NCBI GenBank assembly: GCA_046732855.1
Contig: JBKPNX010000110.1
Location: 1-64,000, forward strand
DNA from: JBKPNX01 sp046732855
GTDB lineage: Bacteria; Pseudomonadota; Alphaproteobacteria; Geminicoccales; Geminicoccaceae
Direction of reading: 5' to 3'
DNA length: 64,000 nt
In this document: piece by piece, positions 8,824 to 17,918 of the stretch
Layout: each line of letters opens with the position of its first letter
Numbering within the stretch: position 1 is the stretch's first letter
Translations under genes and position numbers: made by a program
Notes under the pieces: generated by a model
Database searches by the model: none
Seen by the model: the letters and a program-made list of their open reading frames with translations, nothing else
Told to the model about the DNA's origin: nothing

Positions 8824-9162
8824 TCAGAAGCAGCGCAGCTCGGCCTCGATCTGGGCGCGCCGCAGTCGATCGACTGCATCCTTCGCGACGGCTGTGTCTC
8901 GGAACAGTTCCATCTTCTCGCCGCCGCCGCGCACCTGACGCATGCGCAGCACGGTCTCACCCGCCTCGTATTCCTTATAGGGAATGATCGAGGAGATCAC
9001 GTCGATGCTGCACGAGCACTTCTCGAGCGCCTGCGGGGTCTCGCCGTTGCTGGCCATGCAGCCGAACACGTAGTCGGCAATCGCGGCCGTCGGGTAGCCC
9101 TGGGCGTGGCCATGAAACGGGATCAGCAAGCCTGCCATGGCGAGGATCAAGCTTCGATGCAT
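8824..9162 (-). CDS. Small secreted protein of the PQQ-alcohol locus
   Basis: A 112-residue predicted periplasmic protein with signal peptide MHRSLILAMAGLLIPFHGHAQ. The mature part has a cysteine-bearing segment (FGCMASNG and KCSCSIDVISS) and a charged helical end (VDRLRRAQIEAELRCF); four cysteines suggest disulfides or a metal or haem role, though no CxxCH is present. It is last in a leftward gene run from the beta-propeller gene (11513). I recognise similar small proteins only as companions of PQQ-dependent alcohol dehydrogenase clusters; no function is known. Confidence 0.7.
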   Translation of the reverse strand: MHRSLILAMAGLLIPFHGHAQGYPTAAIADYVFGCMASNGETPQALEKCSCSIDVISSIIPYKEYEAGETVLRMRQVRGGGEKMELFRDTAVAKDAVDRLRRAQIEAELRCF

Positions 9163-9194
9163 CGGACACTTCCAGGTGACTGGCAATCGTTGGC

Positions 9195-9806
9195 CTATTC
9201 CAGATGACTCGCAATCGTCCGCGCGAGCGCGAAGGCCCGCTGCTCGAGCAGCACTGGCTGCTCGCACAGATAGGAGAGCGAACTCCGCCGGTCGTCGTAG
9301 ATCCGGACGTCCCAGTCGCGCTCGGCTATCAGCGTATCCCGTTCCTGCACCTGGTCAGCCGCCAGCTTGCTCAGCCGATCGTTCTTGTCGCGGATGGCGT
9401 CGGCCAGGGCGCGCTCGCCGCGGGCGTACTTCTTGATACCTTTGATGATCGACGCACGGTCGCGGTTGATGATCTCGAGGGTGCGGGCGAACAACCGGGT
9501 GAGCTCCTCTGGTTTCTGCTCATCCTTCAGCGTCTGCGCGAATTTGTCGACCTGGGCCGCAGCCTCCTCGACCGGCACGCGGCGGGCCGCCAGCTCGACC
9601 GCAAGTTGATCGACGAGCGGATTTGCTGCGCCGTCCACGGCATCGAGCGGCGGCCCGGACCAGATCACCGCGGGCGCGATCTCGGGCACCAGGCGCTGGG
9701 CGCACGGCCAGTCAGGATCCTCCGCAGCGCCCGCGAGTGCGGTGGTACCCGAGCCAGCGACATAAAGGATGCACACGACCGTCGAACAGCTCAACCAGCG
9801 TCTCAT
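9195..9806 (-). CDS. Secreted coiled-coil protein of the PQQ-alcohol locus
   Basis: A 203-residue protein with a signal peptide (cleavage near TTALAGAAED). The mature protein is almost wholly helical and charged, with residues about 65-180 rich in heptad-like patterns (AAAQVDKFAQTLKDEQ, KLAADQVQERDTLIAERD), and two cysteines (PCAQR, YLCEQ) at its ends. It lies 32 bases upstream of the 112-residue gene on the same strand and is probably co-transcribed with it. No catalytic motif is visible and its role is unknown. Confidence 0.7.
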   Translation of the reverse strand: MRRWLSCSTVVCILYVAGSGTTALAGAAEDPDWPCAQRLVPEIAPAVIWSGPPLDAVDGAANPLVDQLAVELAARRVPVEEAAAQVDKFAQTLKDEQKPEELTRLFARTLEIINRDRASIIKGIKKYARGERALADAIRDKNDRLSKLAADQVQERDTLIAERDWDVRIYDDRRSSLSYLCEQPVLLEQRAFALARTIASHLE

Positions 9807-10275
9807 GGGACCAGCTCCGCGCCACGCGCCTTAAAACTAGTGCACCTCGCCACCCCGACCATCCGGCGATCGACCCGACTGTCTGGCAACGGCCGTCGCT
9901 GCGCTCAATCCTCGTCGATTCGTTCCGCGCGCTGATCGCCGCCCGGGCCCATTCGTATTCGAGGTTGAACTTGAACGTGTTGTCGGGTGTCGCGTTGGTC
10001 GACCCGAACAGGAATCCGACCTCGATGCCGATCCCGCCCCAGTCGCCGAGCTCGGCCTCGAACAGCGCCACCGGACCGATCCGATGCTCCTGATCGTCGG
10101 CCGACGGCGGGTCGTTCGCGATCTTGTCGATCTCGCCGAAAGCCTCGAACCCCGCTGCCGAGCGCTCCAGCTCGAGCACGCCCTTTTTCGACCACGGCGA
10201 CTTGACCTCGAACTGGGCATGGGCCGGCCCTGCGGCCCAGCAAAGGGCAGGGATGGCGGCAATAACCAGCCCCAC
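9712..10275 (-). pseudogene. Truncated outer-membrane/transporter-like protein of the PQQ-alcohol locus
   Basis: The frame opens at a weak GTG (10275) and encodes a signal-peptide core (LVIAAIPALCWAAGPAHAQ) and a beta-rich start (FEVKSPWSKKGVLELERS, then GPVALFEAELGDWGGIGIEV, then NTFKFNLEYEW). This resembles the first third of the outer-membrane proteins found in PQQ-alcohol clusters, usually about 250 residues or more. After about residue 109 (base 9949) the reading becomes arginine-rich nonsense that overlaps the next gene. A better N-terminus, MKGVARVSAR at 10307, is in a different frame, suggesting a second lesion near 10280. I treat it as a decayed gene. Confidence 0.55.
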
Positions 10276-10538
10276 CCGCGCGCGCTCACGCGAGCCACAC
10301 CCTTCATCGGCGTCTCTCCCTGGCCGCTACGTTTTCGTAAATTGGTCAGATTTCTGGTCGTAACTTTGATTGCGCGTGGCGCTTCAGGACCTCGCCTTAT
10401 CGGGGCACGGCGCCGCAGGTCCGTGCCTGCGGACTTCCTCCCGCGTCAGTGCGACCGGCGCACGCTGCGCGCGACACCTGGCGTAAGGAGCGGCCGGGCC
10501 GCATGCGCGCAGCGACCCAAAATTAAGCAGCCGGCGCC

Positions 10539-11513
10539 TCAGTCCTTCACGGCGATGCCCCATGGGAAGCTGCCGACCGCGACGGACTTGATCACCTTGT
10601 CGCTCTCGACCTCGAACACCGAGATGTCGTTCGAGACGCCATTCGTGGTGTAGAGGAACTTCTCGTCCGGGGAGAAGGCGAGCTGCCAGACCCGCTGACC
10701 GACGAGGAGGTAGTCCTCGACCTCGTAGCTCTGCGCATCGATCACCGCGACCCGGTTCGCCGGCCCGAGCGCGACGTAGGCCTTGGAGCGATCGCGCATG
10801 ATCCTGATGCCCACCGGCTGGATCGCCTCCTTGGGCACGCCCGGGATCTCGAATGTGATCTTGTGCTTCACCTCGTTCGCGGCGGTGTCGATCACGGCCA
10901 CCGTGCCGCCGACCTCCGAGGATACCCAGACTTGCGCGCCGTCGGCGGTGAACTCGGCCACCCGCGGGCGCTGATCGACCAGGACGTTGTGGGTGATCTC
11001 GTGCGTTTCGGCGTTGATGAAATGCGCCATGTTGGTGGTCTCGGAGGTGTTCACGATGGTCTTGCCATCGGGGCTGACCGCCATGCCCTCGGGCTCCACC
11101 CCGACCGGAATCTCGCTCATGACGGAGCGGTTCTGAACATCGATCACCGTGACCAGGTTGTCGTCCTCGTTGGCGGCATAAAGTTTCGCTCCGTCGGGCG
11201 AGAGCACGATCACCTCCGGATCGGGCCCGGACGGCAGCGTGCCAACGATCTTCAAGTTCGTGGTATCCAAGATCTGGATGGTGTCGTCGTCGCTGGCGCA
11301 GACATAGAGGAACTTACCGTCGGGGCTGAGGGCGATCCCGCGCGGACGGTCGCCGACCTCGACCTGCTTGACCAGCTCCAGCTTGTCGCCATCGACGATG
11401 CTGACCGAATTGCCCTTCTCGTTCGAGACGTAGATCGTGCGCGCCTCGGCCATCGTGCCGAACGTCAAAAGCACGGTCACGGCCGTGGCCAAGACGCGCA
11501 GGTCCTTGTGCAT
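10539..11513 (-). CDS. PQQ-dependent catabolism-associated beta-propeller protein (TIGR03866-like)
   Basis: A 324-residue periplasmic protein with a signal peptide (MHKDLRVLATAVTVLL, cleavage near AEA/RT). Seven YVTN-type propeller blades follow, each with a strand such as TIYVSNEKGNSVSIVD and a turn such as ALSPDGKFLYV. It matches the family found beside quinoprotein alcohol dehydrogenases; a role in enzyme folding, electron transfer or ligand sensing has been suggested but not proved. The start at 11513 is fixed by ACGGAGG about 7 bases upstream. It heads the leftward gene set 11513-8824. Confidence 0.9.
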   Translation of the reverse strand: MHKDLRVLATAVTVLLTFGTMAEARTIYVSNEKGNSVSIVDGDKLELVKQVEVGDRPRGIALSPDGKFLYVCASDDDTIQILDTTNLKIVGTLPSGPDPEVIVLSPDGAKLYAANEDDNLVTVIDVQNRSVMSEIPVGVEPEGMAVSPDGKTIVNTSETTNMAHFINAETHEITHNVLVDQRPRVAEFTADGAQVWVSSEVGGTVAVIDTAANEVKHKITFEIPGVPKEAIQPVGIRIMRDRSKAYVALGPANRVAVIDAQSYEVEDYLLVGQRVWQLAFSPDEKFLYTTNGVSNDISVFEVESDKVIKSVAVGSFPWGIAVKD

Positions 11514-11923
11514 TGGATTGCCTCCGTTAGTCACTTTGATCGCCAGCTGCTCACTCGACATGACAGATGGAATCCGGTTGCTCGAAACCCAGACCGTCGA
11601 GTGGGTTTTCCGGTACAGGAGCTCTCCTGGGGCATACGCATATCAAACTCCGTGGCGCTACGGGACCGGGCGTCCGGAGCGCGTCAGGCGAAGCCAGCCG
11701 GGCGACGATCCGCAGCAGATCTCCTGATGGCGCGCCATGGGCTCGAGTGAATCCGCAAGCTCGCATGGATGTTCCGATCCCCTGGCGGATCGTTTTGTGG
11801 TAGTCCAAGGCTATCGGGGGCGCCGCCGCTCGCAAACCGGCTCATCGGATTTTAATCTCACGCTCATCATTTCTTCATTTTGACACTGCGGCGCTGACCT
11901 ATTGTGCTGACGGACGGGCCAAG
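11514..11923. other. Intergenic region upstream of the beta-propeller gene
   Basis: About 410 bases between the leftward propeller gene and the rightward response-regulator remnant. It must contain the propeller promoter, but no clear -35/-10 pair stands out. A receiver domain would be expected here if the regulator were intact, and none is encoded in any frame. A TTGACA hexamer lies near 11879 without a good -10. Confidence 0.4.
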
Positions 11924-12235
11924 GTGGCACCCGTCGATGGGTCCGCACCGTGCTTGCCCGACACCGCCTCGCTGCTCGCGCTGGGCCGGCGCGGCGGGCG
12001 GCTGATCGAGCTCACCCCGCGCGAGTTCGCGCTGCTCGAATGCCTGATGCGCGCGCCTGGCAAGGCGCTCAGTCGGGCGCTGATCCTCGAGAAAGTCTGG
12101 GGCTGCTCGAAGCACCCGCTGACCAACATCGTCGACGTCTATATCCGGCAGCCGCGCCGCAAAGTCGACCGGGACGCGCCGCCAGCCTTGGTGCAGACGG
12201 TGCGTGGCTTCGGCTACAAGCTGCGCAATTCCTAG
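11924..12235 (+). pseudogene. Response-regulator remnant, OmpR-type DNA-binding domain only
   Basis: About 103 codons encode the C-terminal winged-helix domain of an OmpR/PhoB regulator: LIELTPREFALLECLM, the recognition-helix region NIVDVYIRQPRRKVD and the closing VQTVRGFGYKLRNS. The N-terminal receiver domain with its phosphoacceptor Asp is missing and not encoded upstream. GTG at 11924 is only the first available start. No histidine kinase adjoins it. The usual YIRRLRRKID has become YIRQPRRKVD, also suggesting decay. Known PQQ-alcohol loci are often controlled by two-component systems, so it may be the relic of a local regulator. Confidence 0.7.
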
Positions 12236-12314
12236 ACGGCTGGCCTGCCGCTGCCAGCTGTCGGTCCGGATCTCCCAGGATGCCGCCCCAAGGCAACGGC
12301 CAACTGTCCTGCGT

Positions 12315-13541
12315 TCATTCGAGATGGCAGCTCGACTCGGGCTCGTCGTAGCCCATCGTGTCCAGCGGCGTCCGCTGGTGCAGAAATCCCTGCTGCGGCG
12401 AGACCGAGACCAGCATGCGCGGGCCGACGATCAGGATCGGCTGGCGCAGCTGCTGATCCCAGGTGCGAAAGGTCAGGGCCTCGCCCTTGAATGCGGCAAC
12501 ATGGAAGGCGTCGCTGCGCAGATACTCGCGGGTCGTCTTCGGATCGGCGCTGCCGGTGCGCGTCACCGCCTCCCCGATGATGCGCACCGTGAGCCACGCG
12601 GTGTAGTCGCGCTCCGTCATCCACCGACCGGCGAATTTCTCGAACCGGCGCTGCACCTGCGTCGCGCCCCACTGTTCCTGGGAGCGATGCCAGGCGCTCG
12701 CGATCAAACCTTGGGTCCCGGCCACCGGGCGCGGGTCCCAGGTGCGGTACGGCAGATACTCGCCGAAAATGTCAGCCTCGTCGGCGACCATGACGATGTC
12801 GTGGTCCGGGGCGTCCTGAGTCAGCACCGGGATCTGGGTCTGAATCTGGATGTGGCCGCTGTCGGTGCGTCGCGCCGTGTCGCTGTACTTGTACTCGCGC
12901 TCCTCGACGATCTCGGCGCCGAATTTCTGAGCAGCGCGTTCGAGCGCGGCGGCGAACGCCACATCAGGCTCGGTCGTACCGCGGATCAGGAACCAGTTGC
13001 GCCAACGCTTCCACACCAGGTACTGGGCGAGCGCATCGGCCTTCATCGCCCGGCTCGGCATGATGTGAAACACGTTGGCGCGGCAGTCGTCCAGTCGCAG
13101 CCGGTCATCCAGCGCGCGCGTGTTGAACAGGACGGCATCGGCCGCCTCCGGCTGATCCGCCAGCGCGAGAATCTGATCTGCGTGCAGGTCAAGGATGAAG
13201 AGGCGTTGACCCGCGGCGAGCGCTTCCTTGAAGGCCGCGACCAGATCGCCGTCCTTGGTGACGACCACCTTGTTCAGAGTGTAGTTTTGGCCGAGAAACT
13301 GCCCCGTGGTCTGGTTCTCGGTGATCGCCTGGCGCGCTCCCATCAGACCTTCATCGGCAAGCAACGTGTCGAGCAACGACAGGGGGATGACCCGGTCTTC
13401 TTCCTGGGTCACATAAGTGATCGGGACATCCAGCTTCTGCTGCGCAGCTGTCGTGCCGCTCACACCTAGCAGACCCGTGAGCGCAGCGAATACCCCGAGC
13501 GCGAGCCTGCGCAGCCAGTCGAAACGATAACCCGCCGCCAT
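12315..13541 (-). CDS. ABC transporter substrate-binding protein, PQQ-alcohol system (TIGR03863-like)
   Basis: A 408-residue secreted type I periplasmic binding protein: signal peptide MAAGYRFDWLRRLALGVFAA to TTAAQQ, then PITYVTQEEDRVIPLSLLDT, and later LILVGPRML-type strands and PLDTMGYDEPESSCHLE at the C-terminus. It matches the family seen beside PQQ alcohol dehydrogenases. GGGAGGTG about 5 bases upstream sets the start at 13541; the frame is open further upstream but there overlaps the dehydrogenase gene on the other strand. It is divergent from the dehydrogenase with 227 bases between them. The ATPase and permease that normally accompany it are absent. Confidence 0.88.
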   Translation of the reverse strand: MAAGYRFDWLRRLALGVFAALTGLLGVSGTTAAQQKLDVPITYVTQEEDRVIPLSLLDTLLADEGLMGARQAITENQTTGQFLGQNYTLNKVVVTKDGDLVAAFKEALAAGQRLFILDLHADQILALADQPEAADAVLFNTRALDDRLRLDDCRANVFHIMPSRAMKADALAQYLVWKRWRNWFLIRGTTEPDVAFAAALERAAQKFGAEIVEEREYKYSDTARRTDSGHIQIQTQIPVLTQDAPDHDIVMVADEADIFGEYLPYRTWDPRPVAGTQGLIASAWHRSQEQWGATQVQRRFEKFAGRWMTERDYTAWLTVRIIGEAVTRTGSADPKTTREYLRSDAFHVAAFKGEALTFRTWDQQLRQPILIVGPRMLVSVSPQQGFLHQRTPLDTMGYDEPESSCHLE

Positions 13542-13768
13542 CACACCTCCCGATGTATTTGTTGCAGCCAGCGCCTTGCCGCAGCGACCGTGCTTGGTTA
13601 GAGACCATGGCTGCGATTGTCGGGCCGCATCGTCCGCATGATGTCGCGCGACCTTGGTGACATAGGTGAAGCGTTCTCGGCGAGCAAGGCAAGACGAGAG
13701 CCAGGGGACGCTGGATAAGCCGACTTTGGCGCGGACAAAAAGACGCCAACCGAACGAGGGAGACCGGG

Positions 13769-15520
13769 ATGAAAAGTGCTGTGGTGTGCTGCTTGCTTGC
13801 GGCCGCCGGCATGGCGACGGCCATGCTGACTGCCGCCCAAGCCGGACCTGTGACGACGGAGGACCTGTTGAACGCCCAGAGCAACGCCGGCGAATGGCCG
13901 ATGTACGGGCGCGACTACCGCAACTGGCGCTACAGCCCACTCGACGAAATCACACCCGAGAACGCGGCCAAGCTGACCCCCGTATGGTCGTTGTCCACCG
14001 GCGGCGAGTTTGCCGGCCTCGAGGCCACGCCGCTGTTCCATGACGGCGTGCTCTATTTTTCCGCCGACTACGCGCGCGTCTTTGCTGTCGATGCACGCAG
14101 CGGCCGCATTCTCTGGCACTACGAGCCCGAATACGACGAAGCTTTGAGTACGATGCTGTGCTGCGGCCCGATCCACCGCGGCGTCGCGCTGAAAGACAGT
14201 CTCGTCTACGTGGCGCGACTCGACGCCAAGCTGGTCGCCCTCAATGCCGCCGACGGCAAGGTGGCGTGGGAGCAGAAGATCGACGAATGGCAGAACGGGG
14301 TCACGACCAACGGCGCGCCGCTCGTGGTCAAGGATCATGTGATCGTCGGGGTGTCCGGCGGCGAGTACGGCGTGCGCGGTTATCTGAAATCCTTCAACGC
14401 CAAGAGTGGAGCGCTGGAATGGCAGACCTACACGATTCCCGCTCCGGGCGAACCCGGCAGCGAGACCTGGCCGAAGGATGACAGCTGGAAAACCGGGGGA
14501 GGCCCGACCTGGCTCACCGGCAGTTATGACGCCGATACGAACACGCTCTATTGGGGCACCGGCAATCCCGGCTCCTGGCAGGCGGAGCAGCACCCCGGCG
14601 ACAACTTGTGGACCGATTCCACGCTCGCGCTAGACCCGGACACCGGCAAGATCAAGTGGGGTTACCAGTACACGCCGAACGACAGCTGGGACTACGATGG
14701 AATGGCGACGCCGATTCTCATCGACACCACGGTCGACGGCAAGCCGACGAAGGTCTGGGCCGTTGCCAACCGTAACGGCTACTTTTACGTGCTCGATCGA
14801 GCCAACGGGAAGTTCCTCTATGCCTTGCCGATGGTCGAGGGGATCAACTGGACGAGCGGCCTCGATCCGAAGACCGGCAAGCCCGCGATTAACACGGCGA
14901 TGAAGCCGAAGCAGGGCGCCGGCACCGTGCAACCGATCGTGCCCGGCCTCGAGGGTGGCACGAACTGGTTCCCGCCGGCCTACGATCCCGACCTCGGGCT
15001 GTTCTTCGTCGCTGTCAACCAGTGGGGCATGGGCCTGACGGCTTGGGAAAAGGGAAAGCTCGCGTACAAGCCTGGCGAGGTCTTCATGGGCGTCGACTAC
15101 CAGATGTATCGCATGGGCGACACGATCGGCCATGTCCGCGCCATCGACGTTGCCGGCAAGAAGATTGCGTGGGACGTGCCCAGCCCGCTGCCGCTGTTCG
15201 CGGGCATGCTAGTCACCAAGGGCGGCGTGCTGTTCACCGGCGACCTGCGTGGCCGCGTGCTCGCCTTCGACGCCAAGACCGGCAAGGAGCTGTGGAAGTT
15301 CCAGACCGGGTCCGGCATCAACGCCTCGCCGATTACCTATGAGCTGGATGGCAAGCAGTACGTCGCCATCCTCTCCGGTCTCGGCGGTGACCCGAGCTTC
15401 TATTATTCGGCACCGAAGGGCGGCATGCTCTGGGTGTTCGCGATCGACGGCAAGGTCGACGAGGGCGACTACTATAACGCCCAGGTAATTGAGAAGATGC
15501 TGCCGACGTACAAGCAGTGA
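13769..15520 (+). CDS. PQQ-dependent methanol/ethanol-type dehydrogenase, lanthanide-type active site
   Basis: A 583-residue periplasmic quinoprotein with a signal peptide (cleavage near AAQA/GP) and eight propeller W-motifs (for example GRILWHYEP, GKVAWEQK, GKELWKF). Active-site landmarks are the adjacent Cys131-Cys132 (LCCGP), Glu199 (GGEYGVRG), Trp248 (GGPTW), Asn266 (GTGNPGSW) and catalytic Asp308 in NDSWDYDG. Asp310, two residues after the catalytic Asp, is the position that in XoxF, ExaF and PedH coordinates a lanthanide; Ca-dependent MxaF has Ala there. The protein should oxidise primary alcohols and pass electrons to a cytochrome c, but none is encoded nearby. The start is ATG 13769 after GAGGGAGA. 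Confidence 0.95.
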   Translation: MKSAVVCCLLAAAGMATAMLTAAQAGPVTTEDLLNAQSNAGEWPMYGRDYRNWRYSPLDEITPENAAKLTPVWSLSTGGEFAGLEATPLFHDGVLYFSADYARVFAVDARSGRILWHYEPEYDEALSTMLCCGPIHRGVALKDSLVYVARLDAKLVALNAADGKVAWEQKIDEWQNGVTTNGAPLVVKDHVIVGVSGGEYGVRGYLKSFNAKSGALEWQTYTIPAPGEPGSETWPKDDSWKTGGGPTWLTGSYDADTNTLYWGTGNPGSWQAEQHPGDNLWTDSTLALDPDTGKIKWGYQYTPNDSWDYDGMATPILIDTTVDGKPTKVWAVANRNGYFYVLDRANGKFLYALPMVEGINWTSGLDPKTGKPAINTAMKPKQGAGTVQPIVPGLEGGTNWFPPAYDPDLGLFFVAVNQWGMGLTAWEKGKLAYKPGEVFMGVDYQMYRMGDTIGHVRAIDVAGKKIAWDVPSPLPLFAGMLVTKGGVLFTGDLRGRVLAFDAKTGKELWKFQTGSGINASPITYELDGKQYVAILSGLGGDPSFYYSAPKGGMLWVFAIDGKVDEGDYYNAQVIEKMLPTYKQ

Positions 15521-15600
15521 TGACCCTACCGCCGAAGAAGGCTTGCGTCACGCGGCAGCGGCTCGCGTAGCTGTCCGGGACGCCCTTAGGATGGGTGCGT

Positions 15601-15640
15601 GGCGTTGCCGCTCGGGACCACGGTCTCGGGCGGCAACGCC
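15601..15640 (+). terminator. Strong hairpin after the PQQ dehydrogenase
   Basis: Arms GGCGTTGCCGCTCG (15601-15614) and CGGGCGGCAACGCC (15627-15640) pair over 14 bp with a 12-base loop and one wobble. It lies 80 bases after the dehydrogenase stop. There is no T-tract, so it may be a Rho-independent-like terminator of reduced strength, an RNA-stability element or a processing site before the DUF3280 gene. Confidence 0.5.
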
Positions 15641-15716
15641 GAAGGATGACCCAACCCGAATGTAGCGGCGCAGGCGCGAGAGCGGACGGCAGACGAATTA
15701 CGGGAGGCCGAGCGCG

Positions 15717-16220
15717 ATGAGATGGTTGGTCCTGTTGGCTGCCGCCCTTCATGAAGCGCTTGCGGCGTCCGCCGCAGGCGCCGCGACGCCGCCGCGGATC
15801 GCGGTTTTCGACTTCGAGCTGATCGACACCAGCCTCCAGGGGGAGGTGCAGGGCGTCGATCCCGCGGACGAAGCGCGTCTGCGCATGATCGAGACGGAGC
15901 TGCGCCAGCGTCTTGAGGAGTCCGGGCGATTCCAGCTGGTCGATACCGCGCCGGTTGCCGAGCAGATCGCCGCGGCCGGCGTCCTCTGGAGCTGCAACGG
16001 CTGCGAGATCGGCATCGCCAAGCGGCTGGACGCCGACCTGGCCCTGGTCGGCTGGGTGCAGAAGGTCAGCAACCTGATGTTGAACTTCAATGTCGTGATC
16101 CGCGACACGGCGACCCGCGAGCAGGTGTTCGCCGGCAGCGTCGACATTCGCGGCAATACCGATGAGAGCTGGCGGCACGGCATCGGCTATCTGCTCAAGA
16201 ACCGCCTGCTCAAGGAGTAG
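15717..16220 (+). CDS. DUF3280-type secreted protein of the PQQ-alcohol locus
   Basis: A 167-residue protein with a signal peptide (MRWLVLLAAALHEALAASA) followed by a DUF3280/DUF2380 domain: RIAVFDFELIDTSLQGE, LRQRLEESGRFQLVDTAP and LALVGWVQKVSNLMLNFNV. Such proteins recur in PQQ-dependent alcohol catabolism clusters and have no known activity. GGGAGGC at 15702-15708 supports the start. It follows the dehydrogenase on the same strand, separated by a strong hairpin. Confidence 0.85.
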   Translation: MRWLVLLAAALHEALAASAAGAATPPRIAVFDFELIDTSLQGEVQGVDPADEARLRMIETELRQRLEESGRFQLVDTAPVAEQIAAAGVLWSCNGCEIGIAKRLDADLALVGWVQKVSNLMLNFNVVIRDTATREQVFAGSVDIRGNTDESWRHGIGYLLKNRLLKE

Positions 16221-16346
16221 AGCGTCCGCTCCGGGGGCGCCCGCACGCGCCCGCATAAGAAGGTTCTCCAGGTGCGGCACTTGGCCTAGGGTGCGAGGCG
16301 GCGTGCTCGACGCGCCGGATGTGTACAATCGGTCCAAGACAGGCGC

Positions 16347-17918
16347 ATGAACGTCCAGGCGGCGGCGACACCACGGCTCGAGCTGCGCGGCATCAGCAAG
16401 GCCTACCCCGGCGGCGTGCTCGCCAATGACGACGTCGGAGTCGCGGTGATGCCGGGCGAGATCCATGCCCTGCTCGGCGAGAACGGCGCCGGTAAGAGCA
16501 CGCTTGTCAAGATCATCTACGGCGTGCTCCAGGCCGATGCGGGCTCGATCCGGTGGAACGGCCGCGAGGTCACGATCGCCAGCCCGAAGGAGGCGCGCCG
16601 CCTCGGCATCGGCATGGTGTTTCAGCATTTCTCCCTGTTCGAGGCGATGACCGTGCTCGAGAACATCGCGCTCGGCGTGGATGACGCCGGTGATCTGCGC
16701 GCGCTCTCTGCGCGGATCGTCGACGTGTCCGAGGCCTACGGCCTGCCGCTCGACCCGCGCCGTCACGTCCACACGCTCTCCGTCGGCGAGCGCCAGCGCA
16801 TCGAGATCGTGCGCTGCCTGTTGCAGAACCCGCAGCTTCTGATCATGGACGAGCCGACCTCGGTGCTGACTCCGCAGGAGGTGGAGCGGCTGTTCGCGAC
16901 CCTGCGCCAGCTCGCCGCCGAAGGCTGCTCGATCCTGTACATCAGCCACAAGCTCGAGGAGATCAAGGCGCTCTGCCAGCGCGCGACCATCCTTCGCCAG
17001 GGGCGGGTGGTCGCCGAATGCGACCCGCAGCGGGAGACTGCGCGCAGCATGGCCGAGCTGATGATCGGCAGCCAGCTCGCAGGCGTGTCCCACGAGCGAA
17101 AACGCGCCGTGGGCGAGCCGCGCCTCGCGGTCGACGACCTGAGCCTGGCGGCCGATCAACCGTTTGGCACCGACCTGCGGAGCATCGCGTTCGAGGTTGG
17201 TGGCGGCGAGATCTTCGGCATCGCCGGCCTCGCCGGTAACGGCCAGACCGAGCTGTTCGCCGCGCTCTCGGGCGAGCGCAGGATGCTGCAGGCGGCGGCC
17301 ATCCGCATCGACGGCCGTCCGGCCGGGAGCCTGGACGCGAAGGCGCGCCGCGATCTCGGGCTTGCCTGCGTGCCGGAAGAGCGCGACGGTCACGGCGCCG
17401 TCGCCGACATGACCCTGGTCGAAAACGCCCTGCTCAGCGGCTACCGGCGCATGAATCTGGTCGCCGGCTGCTTGATCCGCAGCGGGGCCGCGAGCCGCTA
17501 CGCGGCCGCGATCGTGGAGCGGTTCCGCGTGGTCGCGAGCAGCATCGAGGCAACTGCCTCCAGCCTGTCCGGCGGCAACCTGCAGAAGTTCGTCGTCGGG
17601 CGGGAAATCCTGCAGACGCCGGGCGTGCTGGTCGCCGCCCAGCCGACCTGGGGCGTCGATGCCGGCGCCGCTGCGGCGATCCATCAGGCGCTGGTCGATC
17701 TCGCAGCGAACGGTACGGCTGTGCTGGTGATCTCGCAGGACCTCGACGAGCTCCTGACCTTGACCGACCGGCTGGCGGTGATCAACGAAGGCGTGCTTTC
17801 GCCGGCGCTCGTGACGCACCAGGCCTCGATCGAGGAGATCGGGCTGCTCATGGGCGGCCTACACGGTCTCGAGCAGGAGCCGCCACCTGCCCGGGCGGGC
17901 GCCGCCCATGTTGCCTAG
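16347..17918 (+). CDS. Nucleoside-type ABC transporter, double ATP-binding protein
   Basis: A 523-residue cytoplasmic ATPase with two fused ABC domains, as in YufO/NupA of BmpA-type nucleoside importers. Domain 1 has Walker A GENGAGKST, a Q-loop near MVFQHFSLF, signature LSVGERQRIEI and Walker B LLIMDEPTS. Domain 2 has a degenerate Walker A (GLAGNGQTE), signature LSGGNLQKFVVGRE and LVAAQPTWGVD, typical of this subfamily, so only one composite site is expected to hydrolyse ATP well. The stop overlaps the following permease start by 11 bases. No Shine-Dalgarno sequence is evident. Substrate inferred as nucleosides or related compounds. Confidence 0.92.
   Translation: MNVQAAATPRLELRGISKAYPGGVLANDDVGVAVMPGEIHALLGENGAGKSTLVKIIYGVLQADAGSIRWNGREVTIASPKEARRLGIGMVFQHFSLFEAMTVLENIALGVDDAGDLRALSARIVDVSEAYGLPLDPRRHVHTLSVGERQRIEIVRCLLQNPQLLIMDEPTSVLTPQEVERLFATLRQLAAEGCSILYISHKLEEIKALCQRATILRQGRVVAECDPQRETARSMAELMIGSQLAGVSHERKRAVGEPRLAVDDLSLAADQPFGTDLRSIAFEVGGGEIFGIAGLAGNGQTELFAALSGERRMLQAAAIRIDGRPAGSLDAKARRDLGLACVPEERDGHGAVADMTLVENALLSGYRRMNLVAGCLIRSGAASRYAAAIVERFRVVASSIEATASSLSGGNLQKFVVGREILQTPGVLVAAQPTWGVDAGAAAAIHQALVDLAANGTAVLVISQDLDELLTLTDRLAVINEGVLSPALVTHQASIEEIGLLMGGLHGLEQEPPPARAGAAHVA

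Noticed and set aside
13542..13940. Upstream extension of the PQQ-locus binding protein
   Set aside because: A signal peptide and a strong ribosome-binding site mark 13541 as the start; the extension overlaps the divergent dehydrogenase.
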